Positions 27,301 through 36,000 are shown, counted from the stretch's first letter. The stretch: 64,000 nt of DNA from Burhinus oedicnemus (GCA_008921705.1 VFFE01007068.1:177138-241137); one strand, 5' to 3'. Notes: a model not told the origin generated them from the sequence alone. Translations and numbers: made by a program.

Positions 27301-29919
27301 TCCCACCATGATGTCTGCCTTGTTGGCCCTCCCCCTGATTCTTACCCCTAGACACTGAACCCTATTGTCACCATCATTTAGTTCTAGACACTCATAACAC
27401 TCCCTAACATACAGGGCCACCCCACCACCTCTCCTTCCTTGCCTATCCCTTCTGAAGAATTTATAGCCATCCATTGCTGCACTCCAGTCATGCGAGTCAT
27501 CCCACCACCTTTCCGTGATGGCAACTACATCATAGTTTTCCTGCTGCACAATGGCTTCCAGCTCCTCCTGTTTGTTGCCCATGCTGCGTGCGTTAGCGTA
27601 GAAGCATTGTTCATAGTTAGTGTAGTACTTTCAATCTGTGAATGGAAGGCAGATTTCCTGTGTGGTTCTTTTTTGTGTTTATTTCTTTTAACTACTGTTT
27701 GAGGACCCAGATAAGAGTTAACATTTCAATTTCAGCTACTTTCCTATTGCCTTCTCCACTGTCATATACCACTTCCACTGTTTGTTCTCCTTTTCTGTGT
27801 GTTTAATTCCTAAAGAAAGTGCAACCTCACCTCCAACAAGTTACAACCTTCTCTTTTTCAAGAATTGGGAGGGATATGCAGTGTCCTAATAGGCCTGCCC
27901 TTTTATACCCTACTTAATAATGAAAGTATTTACATCTTTTTGTCTTTGAAGCACGTGTTCAAAACTTTTCCAGACCTATATGCTATTTCCTTAGTTGTTG
28001 TGAATCTTCACACAAAGTCCTCCATTCCGTTGTTACAATCAGATGAACTGAACCAGAAACTTATCTCTAACAGCAACAAAAATGAACAAAGTGGAACACC
28101 ATGCTGAAGTCATCCAAGACATCACCTACTGAGTCTTACTCCAGAAGACTGATTTACACAAATTGTCCTAAATAACAACTAAGGAAACTGCATTTGCTAG
28201 TACTAGTACTCTCTAATGGTGATATGAGAATCAGTACATAACAGTGGATATAGTCACCTGTAGAAGAACCTTTCATCTCTGTTTTCACTGTTAACCTTGT
28301 CAGCAGAGCGCAGCTCATACAGGTCAGTCAGCTCAGACAGAAGGCATGGCAGAATTATCTGCCTGCAGAGCAAGCGATTAAATGCATAGTCTGTCCTTTG
28401 TCCCACTGTTACACAGGTGATGCAGTACCAGAGAGACTGGTTTCAGTTTTTTTACCAGAAAGGAGGCTCAAATTGACTATGTGAGCATTGGGAAATTACT
28501 TTGACCCAAGGAGATGGGATTCTTTCTATTGCCCCATTCCCTTTGACCCTGCTTTCCCTGCATCCTCATACTTTTCACCTCACAGAATGGGAATCCAAGT
28601 AGGAACTCTCATCAGCAAAAGAATTTTTCCCCAGTATAAATAAGGGTTTGGTGCCTGCTTTAGATTTTGTTCACATTCCTTTCCTAAGAGAAGTGCTTCA
28701 GAACAGTATCTTCCCATACTATTAGTGGCTTTGTTCCTTGCAGTTAACAGACAGTACCTCCCAGTATTTATTTCAGGAGTTCCGAAAGTTGCAAACAAGT
28801 TCTTCTCCTTTCTCTGCAAGCAATTCCGGTACTTTTCAGTCTTGCAGAATATTAACAATACCTTTCAGTCCAGAAAGAAAAGTTAAATACTGGCCTAGCT
28901 CCTAGCTCTTAATTTATGAGATACAGGTATAGTACCTTAGTCTAGTGTCCAGTTACTAACTGTCTGATTGTCCAATGACAAATTCCCAAATTCCTGCTAC
29001 AGTATTAAGTGAGCCTTCCCCACAACAATGTTCAGGTTTCATTCATAACCTTTCTTCAAGCAGGGAACCTGAATGTGCTCAGAAGTGCATTGTACAGAAG
29101 CAGTGCAAGAGGTGCATAAATTGCGTTCACAGTATTGAACATCTTTGTTCTCCTCAATATAAACTCCAAACACAGTCTTCAAACTCCTTGGAAAACCTGT
29201 GTTTTCAGTCAGCTTTTTGCTTCATAAAGTGCTTATTGTCTTGCTTCAGGTCAGGAGAAAATGCAAGATGAATACATATAATCACTACCTGCTATGTAGC
29301 ATTACCTATTCCATCTAGTAAGGAAAGACAGACTTTGGGCAGGCATTTCAGTTGTGAACTTCTGGATACCTGCAGATAAATAAATCCTTAAAATGGCTAA
29401 ATTAAACATTTTTCAAATAAGTAAAATCTATTACAAAGTCTGTGAACCAGAAATAATTCCACCAGAATTAGCCAGTTGGTTGTTTTATTTGCATCTTTGT
29501 GTTCTCATCAGTGGATTAGAGTTTTTTTCCTCCTGGACTGAATTTGCACTGTTTTCTTAACATGAATTTTTTTTCCCTCATTTATAATTCCAGTGACTTG
29601 CATTTTTTAGTTGTCCTCCAGGGTAACTATCTCATGCATCTTCAGTGCCTAGTTTAAAACCTCTTGCCGCATTACTCACTTGTGCCTTGTTGTCTCACGC
29701 AATAGGAATGGTTTTCCATGAAACACAGTAATGGAGGCTTTTGGCATCCAGCAAAGGTCACTCAAGATGACTACGATAGATTTCTGCTATAATTTTTTTC
29801 TTTTTATATTTGACAGAGCGTTGTAGAGAACTCGAATATGAAGAAAAAATAACTTACAAAGGGTGTTCTACAAATGTCACTTTAAGCAGATGTGAAGGAT
29901 CATGTCCATCTTCAACACA
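254..29919 (+). CDS. MUC6: Gel-forming mucin MUC6 (beta-ovomucin type), spliced, 5' end outside window
   Basis: Secreted gel-forming mucin; in birds MUC6 is the beta subunit of ovomucin and in vertebrates generally a gastric and glandular mucus polymer. I joined 23 exons with GT-AG sites and matching phases: C8 and TIL of D2 (254-2305), a linker (3431-3483), D' TIL (3589-4631), D3 VWD (5369-9573), D3 C8 and TIL-like tail (9334-12159), nine PTS exons (13365-24018) and a CTCK exon (29817-29919). D3 carries the CGLC motif typical of mucin D assemblies, implicated in disulphide-linked oligomerisation. The PTS region is about 890 residues without cysteine. All PTS exons start and end in phase 1, so skipping or duplicating one keeps the frame. 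MUC6 is preferred over MUC2/5AC/5B because no CysD, VWD4 or VWC is seen and AP2A2 is the convergent neighbour. The promoter, signal peptide and D1 lie to the left of the window. Confidence 0.9.
820..950 (-). mobile_element. CR1 LINE 3' fragment
   Basis: Contains the reverse complement of the CR1 tail (AATCATAGAATCATTTAGG) followed by the diagnostic GTCGAGTCCAACC. About 130 bp, strongly truncated, inside the intron of D2 C8. Confidence 0.75.
1010..1142 (+). CDS. MUC6: MUC6 exon: C8 of D2, second part
   Basis: Begins [11 protein letters not shown] and ends NSMDNC. Cysteine spacing is that of the second half of C8. Acceptor TTTCAG, donor A|GTAAGT, ends in phase 1. Confidence 0.88.
2056..2305 (+). 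CDS. MUC6: MUC6 exon: TIL module of D2
   Basis: Begins [10 protein letters not shown] and contains [10 protein letters not shown] and [10 protein letters not shown], a trypsin-inhibitor-like cysteine-rich module that follows C8 in mucin and VWF D assemblies. Acceptor TTTTACAG, donor TG|GTAAG (phase 2). Confidence 0.92.
2362..2986 (-). mobile_element. Old solo LTR of an endogenous retrovirus
   Basis: Related over most of its length to the 585-bp LTRs at 20176 and 21759: shared blocks include GACAGTTTAATAACTT, CTGAGCATGATG and GGTCAGCTGTTCTGGCT. On the - strand it starts TGTACTG. Much more diverged than those copies, so an older insertion. No internal viral genes are present. The left end is approximate. 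Confidence 0.75.
3431..3483 (+). CDS. MUC6: MUC6 exon: short linker after D2 TIL
   Basis: A 53-nt exon reading [19 protein letters not shown] when joined to its neighbours. Acceptor TTTCCCCTAG, donor CAG|GTATGG. Phases 2 in and 1 out agree on both sides. Confidence 0.85.
3589..3698 (+). CDS. MUC6: MUC6 exon: D' TIL, first part
   Basis: Reads [12 protein letters not shown] and [14 protein letters not shown], the first half of the D' TIL module. Acceptor TTTTTCCTAG, donor TGT|GTAAGT. Confidence 0.9.
4480..4631 (+). CDS. MUC6: MUC6 exon: D' TIL, second part
   Basis: Reads [16 protein letters not shown] then [18 protein letters not shown]. It closes the D' TIL and starts the stretch leading to VWD3. 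Donor TG|GTAAG, phase 2. Confidence 0.92.
5369..5510 (+). CDS. MUC6: MUC6 exon: start of VWD3
   Basis: After a short cysteine-rich lead it reads [20 protein letters not shown], the classic opening of a von Willebrand D domain. Acceptor ATTCCCAG, donor ATG|GTAATC. Confidence 0.93.
5989..6099 (+). CDS. MUC6: MUC6 exon: VWD3, second part
   Basis: Begins [19 protein letters not shown] and ends ISIYLG. It continues VWD3 in phase 0 on both sides. Acceptor CTTTTTAG, donor GGG|GTAAG. Confidence 0.92.
7147..8590 (-). mobile_element. CR1 LINE, 5'-truncated, reverse-transcriptase remnant
   Basis: The 3' tail (reverse complement of ATTCTATGATTCTATG) is at 7147-7180. Going up in coordinate on the - strand come the CR1 3' conserved region and broken reverse-transcriptase frames, including [27 protein letters not shown] and ADDTKLSG. 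Several frameshifts, so not active. It lies in the intron between MUC6 VWD3 exons. A near-identical copy in the opposite orientation is at 13697-14610. Confidence 0.92.
8690..8875 (+). CDS. MUC6: MUC6 exon: VWD3, third part
   Basis: A 62-codon phase-0 exon starting [15 protein letters not shown]. It lies directly after the CR1 insertion that enlarged the preceding intron. Acceptor TTATTCCAG, donor CAG|GTATTG. Confidence 0.92.
9334..9573 (+). CDS. MUC6: MUC6 exon: end of VWD3 (CGLC motif) and start of C8-3
   Basis: Begins [18 protein letters not shown], with the CGLC motif and the calcium-site-like GNYNG loop of D domains, then enters C8 of D3 ([17 protein letters not shown]). 80 codons, phase 0 at both ends. 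Confidence 0.95.
10530..10686 (+). CDS. MUC6: MUC6 exon: C8 of D3
   Basis: Begins [17 protein letters not shown] and contains [16 protein letters not shown], the second half of C8 in D3. Acceptor CCAATGCAG, donor C|GTAAGT (phase 1). Confidence 0.94.
11441..11584 (+). CDS. MUC6: MUC6 exon: end of D3 (TIL-like)
   Basis: Reads [20 protein letters not shown] and later [13 protein letters not shown], the segment that follows C8-3 in gel-forming mucins. Phase 1 at both ends. Confidence 0.9.
12097..12159 (+). CDS. MUC6: MUC6 exon: last cysteine-rich exon before the mucin domain
   Basis: A 63-nt exon, [20 protein letters not shown] and a final Cys, phase 1 at both ends. It ends the cysteine-rich N-terminal half. 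Confidence 0.88.
12270..12460 (+). mobile_element. CR1 LINE 3' fragment
   Basis: About 190 bp of CR1 tail ending CAACCCAAACTATTTTATG then ATTCTATGATA. + strand, 5'-truncated, in the intron between the last cysteine-rich exon and the first PTS exon. Confidence 0.9.
13145..13175. repeat. ATT trinucleotide microsatellite
   Basis: A short run of about eight ATT units in the intron before PTS exon 1. Confidence 0.8.
13365..13412 (+). CDS. MUC6: MUC6 PTS exon 1 (48 nt)
   Basis: Reads [16 protein letters not shown], 16 codons, phase 1-1, of almost pure Ser/Thr/Pro. Acceptor ACAACAG, donor CAG|GTTAGT. First O-glycosylation-type exon. Confidence 0.8.
13697..14610 (+). mobile_element. CR1 LINE, 5'-truncated
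   Basis: Reads from a reverse-transcriptase remnant ([19 protein letters not shown]) to the CR1 tail ATTCTATGATTCTATGATG. The derived peptides [18 protein letters not shown] and [18 protein letters not shown] are identical to those of the 7147-8590 element, so both belong to the same young subfamily. Confidence 0.93.
15132..15305 (+). CDS. MUC6: MUC6 PTS exon 2
   Basis: 58 codons starting [20 protein letters not shown], rich in Thr/Ser, no cysteine, phase 1-1. The acceptor is a NAGNAG pair (AACAGCAG), so one residue may be optionally lost. Confidence 0.82.
16425..16694 (+). CDS. MUC6: MUC6 PTS exon 3
   Basis: 90 codons starting [20 protein letters not shown], Thr-rich with several Lys, phase 1-1. 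Not repetitive with the exons further right. Acceptor TCCAAAAG is purine-rich near the cut, so the start is slightly less certain. Confidence 0.78.
17510..18230 (+). repeat. Diverged outer copy of the PTS exon-intron unit
   Basis: The intron before PTS exon 4 shares blocks with the array intron (CACTTCAGGTGCC; TGCCCACCTCCTTTGCCTTCC). The intron after it resembles the start of the array intron (GGTAAGGCTCC and TGCCCTTCCTGCTGCTCTG). An older copy of the same exon-plus-flanks unit. Confidence 0.65.
17803..18045 (+). CDS. MUC6: MUC6 PTS exon 4, diverged copy of the array exon
   Basis: 81 codons in phase 1-1. It aligns with the 143-codon array exons at both ends ([16 protein letters not shown] near the start; [11 protein letters not shown] near the end) but lacks about 60 central codons. 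Its flanking introns are also recognisably related to the array introns. Confidence 0.8.
18776..18823 (+). CDS. MUC6: MUC6 PTS exon 5 (48 nt)
   Basis: A 16-codon phase 1-1 exon reading [16 protein letters not shown], the same size as PTS exon 1. Acceptor TTTCTTTGTAG, donor CAG|GTGAGT. Real by splice sites and phase, but short enough to be doubtful without RNA data. Confidence 0.6.
19261..19689 (+). CDS. MUC6: MUC6 PTS exon 6 (array unit 1)
   Basis: 143 codons, phase 1-1. It reads [20 protein letters not shown] and continues Ser/Thr/Pro-rich with no cysteine to SSSQP before G|GTAAGG. Near-identical to the exons at 20844 and 22427. The frame stays open through the donor for about 500 nt into the intron. 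Confidence 0.85.
20176..20760 (-). mobile_element. Solo LTR of an endogenous retrovirus (copy in unit 1)
   Basis: 585 bp. On the - strand it starts TGTCATGGTTTCAGCTGGG and ends GTGACGCA, giving TG...CA termini. It is flanked by CCCC on both sides, a likely short target duplication. An ACATAAAGC TATA-like box and a TATTAAACTG stretch lie in the expected order. Antisense to MUC6. No gag/pol/env sequence. Confidence 0.88.
20844..21272 (+). CDS. MUC6: MUC6 PTS exon 7 (array unit 2)
   Basis: Same 143 codons as unit 1 apart from the first residues (GST for FT-type start) and one Thr-to-Pro change at 20939. The acceptor is a NAGNAG (CCAGCAG). Phase 1-1. Confidence 0.85.
21759..22343 (-). mobile_element. 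Solo LTR (copy in unit 2)
   Basis: Same element, same flanks and same position in the intron as the unit-1 copy. It arose by tandem duplication, not by a second insertion. Confidence 0.9.
22427..22855 (+). CDS. MUC6: MUC6 PTS exon 8 (array unit 3)
   Basis: Third near-identical 143-codon exon, with the same NAGNAG acceptor as unit 2 and Thr (not Pro) at the position that differs in unit 2. Phase 1-1. The intron after it lacks the LTR. Confidence 0.85.
22427..23421 (+). repeat. Tandem unit 3 (995 bp): PTS exon and intron, no LTR
   Basis: Matches units 1 and 2 up to GCACATGCCC, where they carry the LTR. It then runs on through a slightly diverged intron end to the next exon. Represents the empty site. 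Confidence 0.9.
23422..24018 (+). CDS. MUC6: MUC6 PTS exon 9, long last mucin exon
   Basis: 199 codons, phase 1-1. The first ~75 codons match the array exon ([20 protein letters not shown] again). The rest is a different Thr/Ser-rich stretch with Phe and Ile (for example [18 protein letters not shown]). It ends CAA G|GTAAAG, which joins in frame to the cystine-knot exon. Confidence 0.85.
24019..29816 (+). other. Last long MUC6 intron (PTS exon 9 to CTCK)
   Basis: Holds the CR1 at 24836-27615. Outside it I see no exon that joins in frame on both sides. Two weak candidates are discussed under findings (28990-29270) and rejected items (27736). The flanking exons splice directly in phase 1. Confidence 0.6.
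24836..27615 (-). mobile_element. CR1 LINE, 2.8 kb, endonuclease and reverse transcriptase, frameshifted
   Basis: The 3' tail is at 24836. Above it on the - strand come the 3' conserved region, a reverse-transcriptase frame at 25354-26388 (344 codons, with [16 protein letters not shown] and FADDTKLG), a short broken frame at 26400-26696, and an AP-type endonuclease frame at 26863-27582 ([24 protein letters not shown]). Frames change between blocks, so the ORF2 protein is broken. 5'-truncated. A different subfamily from the 7147/13697 pair. It lies between the last PTS exon and the knot exon. Confidence 0.95.
29817..29919 (+). CDS. MUC6: MUC6 exon: C-terminal cystine knot, first part
   Basis: Joined in phase 1 it reads [20 protein letters not shown] then [14 protein letters not shown], the first half of a CTCK domain, which in gel-forming mucins forms the dimer in the ER. 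Acceptor TATATTTGACAG, donor CA|GTAAGG (phase 2). The remaining knot cysteines must come from one or more later exons. Confidence 0.92.
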
Positions 29920-30023
29920 GTAAGGATAGTTGAGAGATCATATAGTACTAAAGTTGTTTCTTTCTCTTATTTGGCCATCTGTAACTAGTGATATTTGTTA
30001 ACTACCACTCCTTTATAATTCAG

Positions 30024-30111
30024 GGATAAAAATGTGGTTGGCATCTACCCAGCAACACAATGTTGCAGCATAAGCCAGCTAACTAGAAACAATGCTACCA
30101 AGGTCATTTAA
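30024..30111 (+). CDS. Candidate next MUC6 CTCK exon, ending at TAA
   Basis: After the acceptor TATAATTCAG a single G completes the split codon (phase 2 in). The frame reads DKNVVGIYPATQCCSISQ before TAA at 30109. The Cys pair sits 17 residues after the last Cys of the previous exon, which from memory is where the CC of a knot CxCC motif falls. But the first Cys of that motif is Thr, and the closing cysteines are missing. Either a degenerate terminal exon or chance. Confidence 0.3.
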
Positions 30112-30158
30112 TACATAGGGATTTACAATTTAAACAAGGAATGTTGTCTCACTTTCAA

Positions 30159-30183
30159 TTTTTTTTTTTTTTTTTTTTTTTTT
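30159..30183. repeat. T25 homopolymer between the convergent genes
   Basis: Twenty-five T on the + strand, so A25 on the AP2A2 sense strand, just past the candidate MUC6 stop. Confidence 0.95.
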
Positions 30184-30409
30184 AAACACAGCAGGGCATT
30201 TGTAACATGACTAAACACACCAACAAAAAAAAGCCATAAACAAACTCACTGGGACAGCAGAGATTTGCAGGCCAGGTAAGACTCAACTGAACACAACCCA
30301 CCAGTAGTTTGCAGGAAAGAATTTACCATTACACATCAATTGTTTTTCCATAACCAACATTCTGTGCAAGTCTTCTTTACACTTCCATGCCCCCAGACAA
30401 AAAAAGGAC

Positions 30410-32969
30410 AGTTTTATTACTGTTTAATCATTTATTTAATCTTAATACGTTTTTCTGATGAATATAGTCTAATATATAGTCTTCTATATGAAAATTCTCC
30501 ACTTAGTTTGACAGAAGTTTGTTTTATACAAATAAGACAATCACCATAGATGTTACATACTGGAGTGTAGGTCAAGAATGAACATGCGCTACCTGTTTTG
30601 CTATTCAGTTATTTTCACATGTCAATGCCTGAAAATACTGTACTTAAACAATAACACTGTTTATTGCAGAAATTACTTTGTCTGCTTGACAGGATACATC
30701 ACTTTGGTAAGCTAACCATCATTCACAAAAAAAATACTCAAGTATTTGTCCTTAATTTTTTCATGTTTCTGCTCATGACTTCATTGAGCTGACATTTAAT
30801 ACAAAGTGTGAACAGTCATAAGCTTAACACAGTCACCACTGAAAAGACGCTTTCCCCTACCCCCCTCCTTCCCACATTTTAGCACAGCTTCAACCAAAGC
30901 AAAGTGAACTAAAGTAGTGCAGTGTCTCAAGGTGTCCTTTAATGAGGGCACAGAACACTTCCAGGGCAACAGATACACAACACGATTTGGAAAAAATGAA
31001 ATAGAAGCTCCTCCCCTGTCTTTGCTAAGACTCCTTTCAGTTCAGCACATCAAATTTTTAACACAGCAGCCACCAGCATGGTTAAGATAACAGGACTAAT
31101 GAAGAGACACATGGCATCCAAAGGACAAAACATAAGGTAGTCCATTAGCATTTTGTCAACTGCCCAACCTGACTGTAGGAACTGCTCATGAAGATTTTCA
31201 AAGATAATGTTTGTGATCAAAGAGTCTTCATTAGCTACTTGAAAGGCTATAAAAGGGCCAATTGTTCAAGAGAACTTTTGCAGAAAGACCAGGTCTATAG
31301 CTGAGCCTTCAGTCATAACATCCATAGTTACCAGCCACTTCTGGAAAAATAACACAAAAACCTCACAAAATCTACACATCACAGCCAAACCTTTGCTCCT
31401 CGTTTTTCACTTGCACTCAAACCAAATTGTAATTACCCTGTTCCATCATTTAACTCAAAGCACTGGGGAAAAAAAAAGCATGCTCAATCATGTAGAATGC
31501 TGTCCCCTGCTGTGCACTGGGCAGCATGACAGGAGCTTCATTTAAATGTATTTTCAATGTCATCACTATCACTGAAACCCTTTATTTCATGGGCATATTT
31601 GGCTGTATGTGTTGTAAGACACCAGTCCCAGGCTTTCTTTAAATAACCTTAAGGAAATCTTGATCTCAGGTTCACTTCTCATGTCACAAGCAGCTGACAT
31701 TCATTGAGAGCTGCAGTACTCACTGTCAACTGCCCACAGTTTCTAACTGCGCTACCTCACCTGCTTTGTTTTAGCAGCTTTTGTTGCATCTCAAGGCTTG
31801 AAGAGTGTGAGCCAGAGTTGCATCCATTTACTTCTGCAGAGAGGCTGCAAAGAGTTTGCTGATGTGGAACAAGTTACAAAGGCTTTGATTGTAAAAACCA
31901 CTGTAACAGCTGAACTTTTTTGGCCTTTCTACTCTTGGTCTCAACACAAGTCTTCTACACCATGTTGGATATTTTTACCACCACTGACAGGAAAGCGTTC
32001 AGATATCAGTTATTCAGCCTTTCAAGTTTTAACATTACTGTACACTGGGGAAAAAAAAAGTATTGTTTAAAATTACATTTTCATCTAAGAGTGCATGCCT
32101 TACAACCCTTCAAGGGCCCTTTTATTCCCACTTCTCCTTTTATACAACACCAGACTCTGCAGTTAGTTATATCACATCATTAGCACTAATACTTGCTAAG
32201 TCTGATGGGAAACAGAAAAAAAACCACAGAACTTCATTTGACTAACAATGAACAAGCATGTACTCATTCACTGCCTACCAGAGAAGCTCACCTTGTTATT
32301 TGAGATAAGCAGAAGGGCTACGAAGAGCTTGTGTTCAATCCACTTTCCAAAGATGAGAAAACATTAAGATGTAAAGGATTACAAGACTAATACTTTAAGA
32401 CTCTGGTCCTGTGGCATTTTTCAGATACAAAGATTGGTGACACTCAACATAAACATTCACTTGAATCAGATTCAAACACATCTTGGAATCTGCCCTTCCA
32501 TCAAGACTTGCAGCAATGTTCAACTTCCTGAAGTTTTGACTGTACATTAACATCTGAATTAACCTTACTGAGCAGCATTACATTGGTTTCTTTCAGCTCA
32601 GAGCAGACGAAGTACCTGTTAAAGGCACTAAGGCAGAACGTTACTAGCCATTTCCAGTTGAAATCCTTGATTACCACATCTAATCAATTTCCCCTTAACA
32701 AATTTAAAAGCCTGACCTCTGGAAAAAAAAAAAAAGAGCACAAGACAGCCCTCCCACCCTTTGTGTAACACACTAAAATCCATAGTCAATGTGAAAAGTC
32801 GTTTCCCTGTACTGTACACATTATAGTCTTAATTTCAAACAAGGGTCAAGTTCTATTAAGGCAGGGAGCTGGTTAACATTGCAGTACTCAGACAGTGATG
32901 TACAAGACATTTATTTGCAGTATAATGACAGCGATATAAATGGAAAAACCAAAACTGACATGGTTAATA
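30410..32969 (-). other. AP2A2: Probable AP2A2 3' UTR region with several poly(A) signals
   Basis: On the - strand, canonical AATAAA hexamers occur at 32910-32915 (55 nt after the stop), 32121-32126, 31581-31586, 30660-30665, 30431-30436 and 30413-30418. The real 3' end could be any of them. No protein homology is visible on either strand here. Confidence 0.45.
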
Positions 32970-33047
32970 TTAAAACTGTTCTGACAGCAATTCACACAAT
33001 CTCTGAGATACAGCTTCTTTACTTGTTCGTAGCGTGAGCCTGTACAT
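32970..33047 (-). CDS. AP2A2: AP2A2 last coding exon
   Basis: Encodes [18 protein letters not shown] and ends ELLSEQF-stop, the end of the ear. Acceptor CTTTTTCAG. Confidence 0.96.
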   Translation of the reverse strand: MYRLTLRTSKEAVSQRLCELLSEQF

Positions 33048-36000
33048 CTGAAAAAGAACATAAAATACAATTTACTTTGTAAACACAGTTTGGCACTAAA
33101 TGAACACACGTTCAACTAGTGAAAGCTAGCAGTTACCTCTTATTCTTTTCCTAGATTTGGTAGGAAAAAGACCTCAAGTTAAAACACTCAGAGGCAGCCA
33201 GCCACTGAGTAATACAGCTTTTTTAAACCATAGGCTAGAGTACATCTTCAAGCCCTTGTTGAGAGTTACCATTGTGCTAATATTTTTAAGCTTTAACAGC
33301 AAGGTGTTGTCCAAAGCTTTTCTTTAAGAGGAGTAAATGCTGTGTGGAAAAGTCTAAAGACTCTCCACCACCACTTCTTCAGAAAACAGGAGACTTACCA
33401 CCCAAAACTTATTTTTAGTCCTCAGTTAGCTTTGATAAAACATTTATCAAAATGCTTGAGGGAAAATACTCTTAACATTGTGTTCATTTTCTTTTTTCTC
33501 TTTTAGCCAATCATTCTTTTATTAATTTAAAATGGCAAAGGGAATTATACTTAATCTTGTCCAATGTGCACAAAACAAACATTAAACGTTTCCAGCTTTC
33601 GAGAAGATGAGACTCCAATGGACAGTCCGCAATAATACAGTTATCTCTTCCAACAGGAAAAAGAATTGCTATGAAGCAGCAGCTTACCAAACTGGGCCAG
33701 GACCAGCTGCTACAATTTCATTTCTTGTTGGAGTCTATGGTCACAATTAGCTATTGCTATAGTGATTTTTAATTAAAAACTTTAAGGCGTTCCAAATACA
33801 GAGAGATATTTAGTGCAAACAATAACTTGTATTCAAGCTGTAAATACTTAAACAGATACCTGAGCCTGGAGGTTGGGTTCAAGGCGCAGCAAGCATCCAA
33901 TCTGAGTAGTTTTTGTATGTATGATACCAGCACCAACAAAGTTAGCAGGATTGGGATCAACCTCCTCAAGTAGGGCTGATCCAAAGCCAATTATCTATGA
34001 AAGAAACCCAGAAGATTTAGATGTGGGGACAGCAGGACACCAATACCAAGTCTACCCAAGCACAGCCACCACCAACTAGCAAAACAAGTAAGAGTAATTT
34101 TTATTTGAAGTGTTCAAGACATTAAAGAATTATCCAATAGCAATTTTATTACAAGAAATTTTTGAAGTGACAGAGTGACCCTGATAATGAGCTGTTCCTG
34201 AAAAAAAGAAGTTCTTCTCAAAAATAACTGAGAAATAAATTAGATTCAACATAAGTATCTCCTGTTTTTGATAAAGCCATTCCTGTCTTACACTAGTCAC
34301 TTCTGTTTTGCCTAAGGCAGCCAGTTCTACAAAAGTCACTTGTTTTCTTTTGTAACTGGTAACTCTAGCATAAATTAAGGCATGAAGTATCTTCCAGTTC
34401 AGTTTTAAGCAGCGAATTGGTGTTTTCTTAAATAGCTTCAAGTTTCCAGCTACTACTGAAGACTATATCTAAATTCAAGCCACACTGAGAAACAGTCCAT
34501 TCAACGCAGCACTGCCAAGGGTCTGTTACACAATATGGACTTACACTTTAAGAGGATGATTCAACTGCCATATAAACCAAGATGAACGAAGTTTGCTTAC
34601 ACCACTACGCTTACACTACAAATTAAAAGGACCACACTAGCACCCACCTTTGCTTTTGTGATCTCTGCATCCATTGGGTGTTTTGCTTTAAAGATATTCT
34701 GTACTTCTTGTTTTGGACTGCAAGACAAGGCAAGATGAATACATAGTATAACACATGTATTATGTACAGCATTGTTCAATAGCAACTAATTATACTGGGA
34801 TAGTTTATAACTCAGAGGATTAAGTATGGGATGGGGCACTGCACCAGCTACATTCACAATATACCCCGCCCCCCCCCCCCCCCCCGACCACCACAAGAAC
34901 CCCAGGCCCAAGCATACACAAATTCTTACTTGCTCAGTTGCTTCCAACGCTGAAAGAAGTCTTGAGAAGACATTTCTGTCGGCTGGAAAAATTTATTCAG
35001 TGTGATGGGTAATTTTACCGAAAGATTTTGAAACGTTCCACCATACCTGCATATGGAATAGAAAGAACACAGTGTATGCAGCACCGTGTCAGCAGTCTCT
35101 CAGCCTAAATCAACCAAGCAGTTGAGGATGAATAGCAAGATGCAATTGTTTACAGTTAAAATCCATCAACTGCAGATAAATGTCATCTCTAAAGACACAG
35201 TTTTAATCCACTGTTAAATATATTTATTTGCTCTGCTTAGGTGGCACATGAAAGTGAATTGACAGAACTTCTAATAAGGATCTCTCAGTTTCAGCATAGG
35301 TTGTTGTCCTTCCAGATAGCACCCATCAAAGGAGTGAAAATACATCACTGAAAACACACCAGTAAGAATCAGTTTAGACTAGAATAACAGAATGTAGCCC
35401 AGAAATCAGGATTTCCCAAAGGCTGATGTTGACTGGACATAACAAGATTCTATTTTTGGCTGCATGCATTTCCAGTCCAAGTTGTTTGCAGGAATGTTCT
35501 TGGTTTCCAGAAGGGAGAAGTTACTGTGTATATTCCTGTCACGATTTCTTAAGCAAACAGGAAGACTGTTTTATACATGCAGCAGAAAGAGAAGCCACGG
35601 AGACATTATATCAGCAGCTGCTTCTTAATTAGGTGGATTTTTTCGTTGTTGTTTTGTTTTATTTTTTTTTAAGCCACATTGTTCCAAGTGGATTCCCTAC
35701 CTCCCCTCATAGCTTAAAGCTTTGTTAGATTAATTTTTCAAGTAAGTTGTCTACCCAAGACAGCTTTGTGTGTGCATATTCTACAAATTTGCCCTGGTCT
35801 TCTGACTGAATTAACATCTTTCATCTAATTAATTCACTAGTATTTGAATCCTGTGTTTTACCTGAATTGAATGTTCAGGATTGGAGCTTCCATGAAGTCT
35901 GACACGCATTCGATGTTCACAACCTGTTGAACCTGTGCACCTCCATCCACTGTGGGGTCAACAGGTTTTGTCTGAAGATTCAGGCATAAGAAGTGATTAA

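Noticed and set aside
27736..27804. Possible extra PTS exon after TTTCAG, reading [16 protein letters not shown]
   Set aside because: Right phase and Ser/Thr-rich, but it meets TAA with only a very weak donor before it, and it contains Cys. More likely a relic or chance next to the CR1 5' end.
30371..30460. Possible last CTCK exon reading FFTLPCPQTKKGQFYYC
   Set aside because: LPCP resembles the end of a mucin knot, but the acceptor is poor, the phase does not fit the candidate at 30024, and the final CxC...C cysteines are absent.
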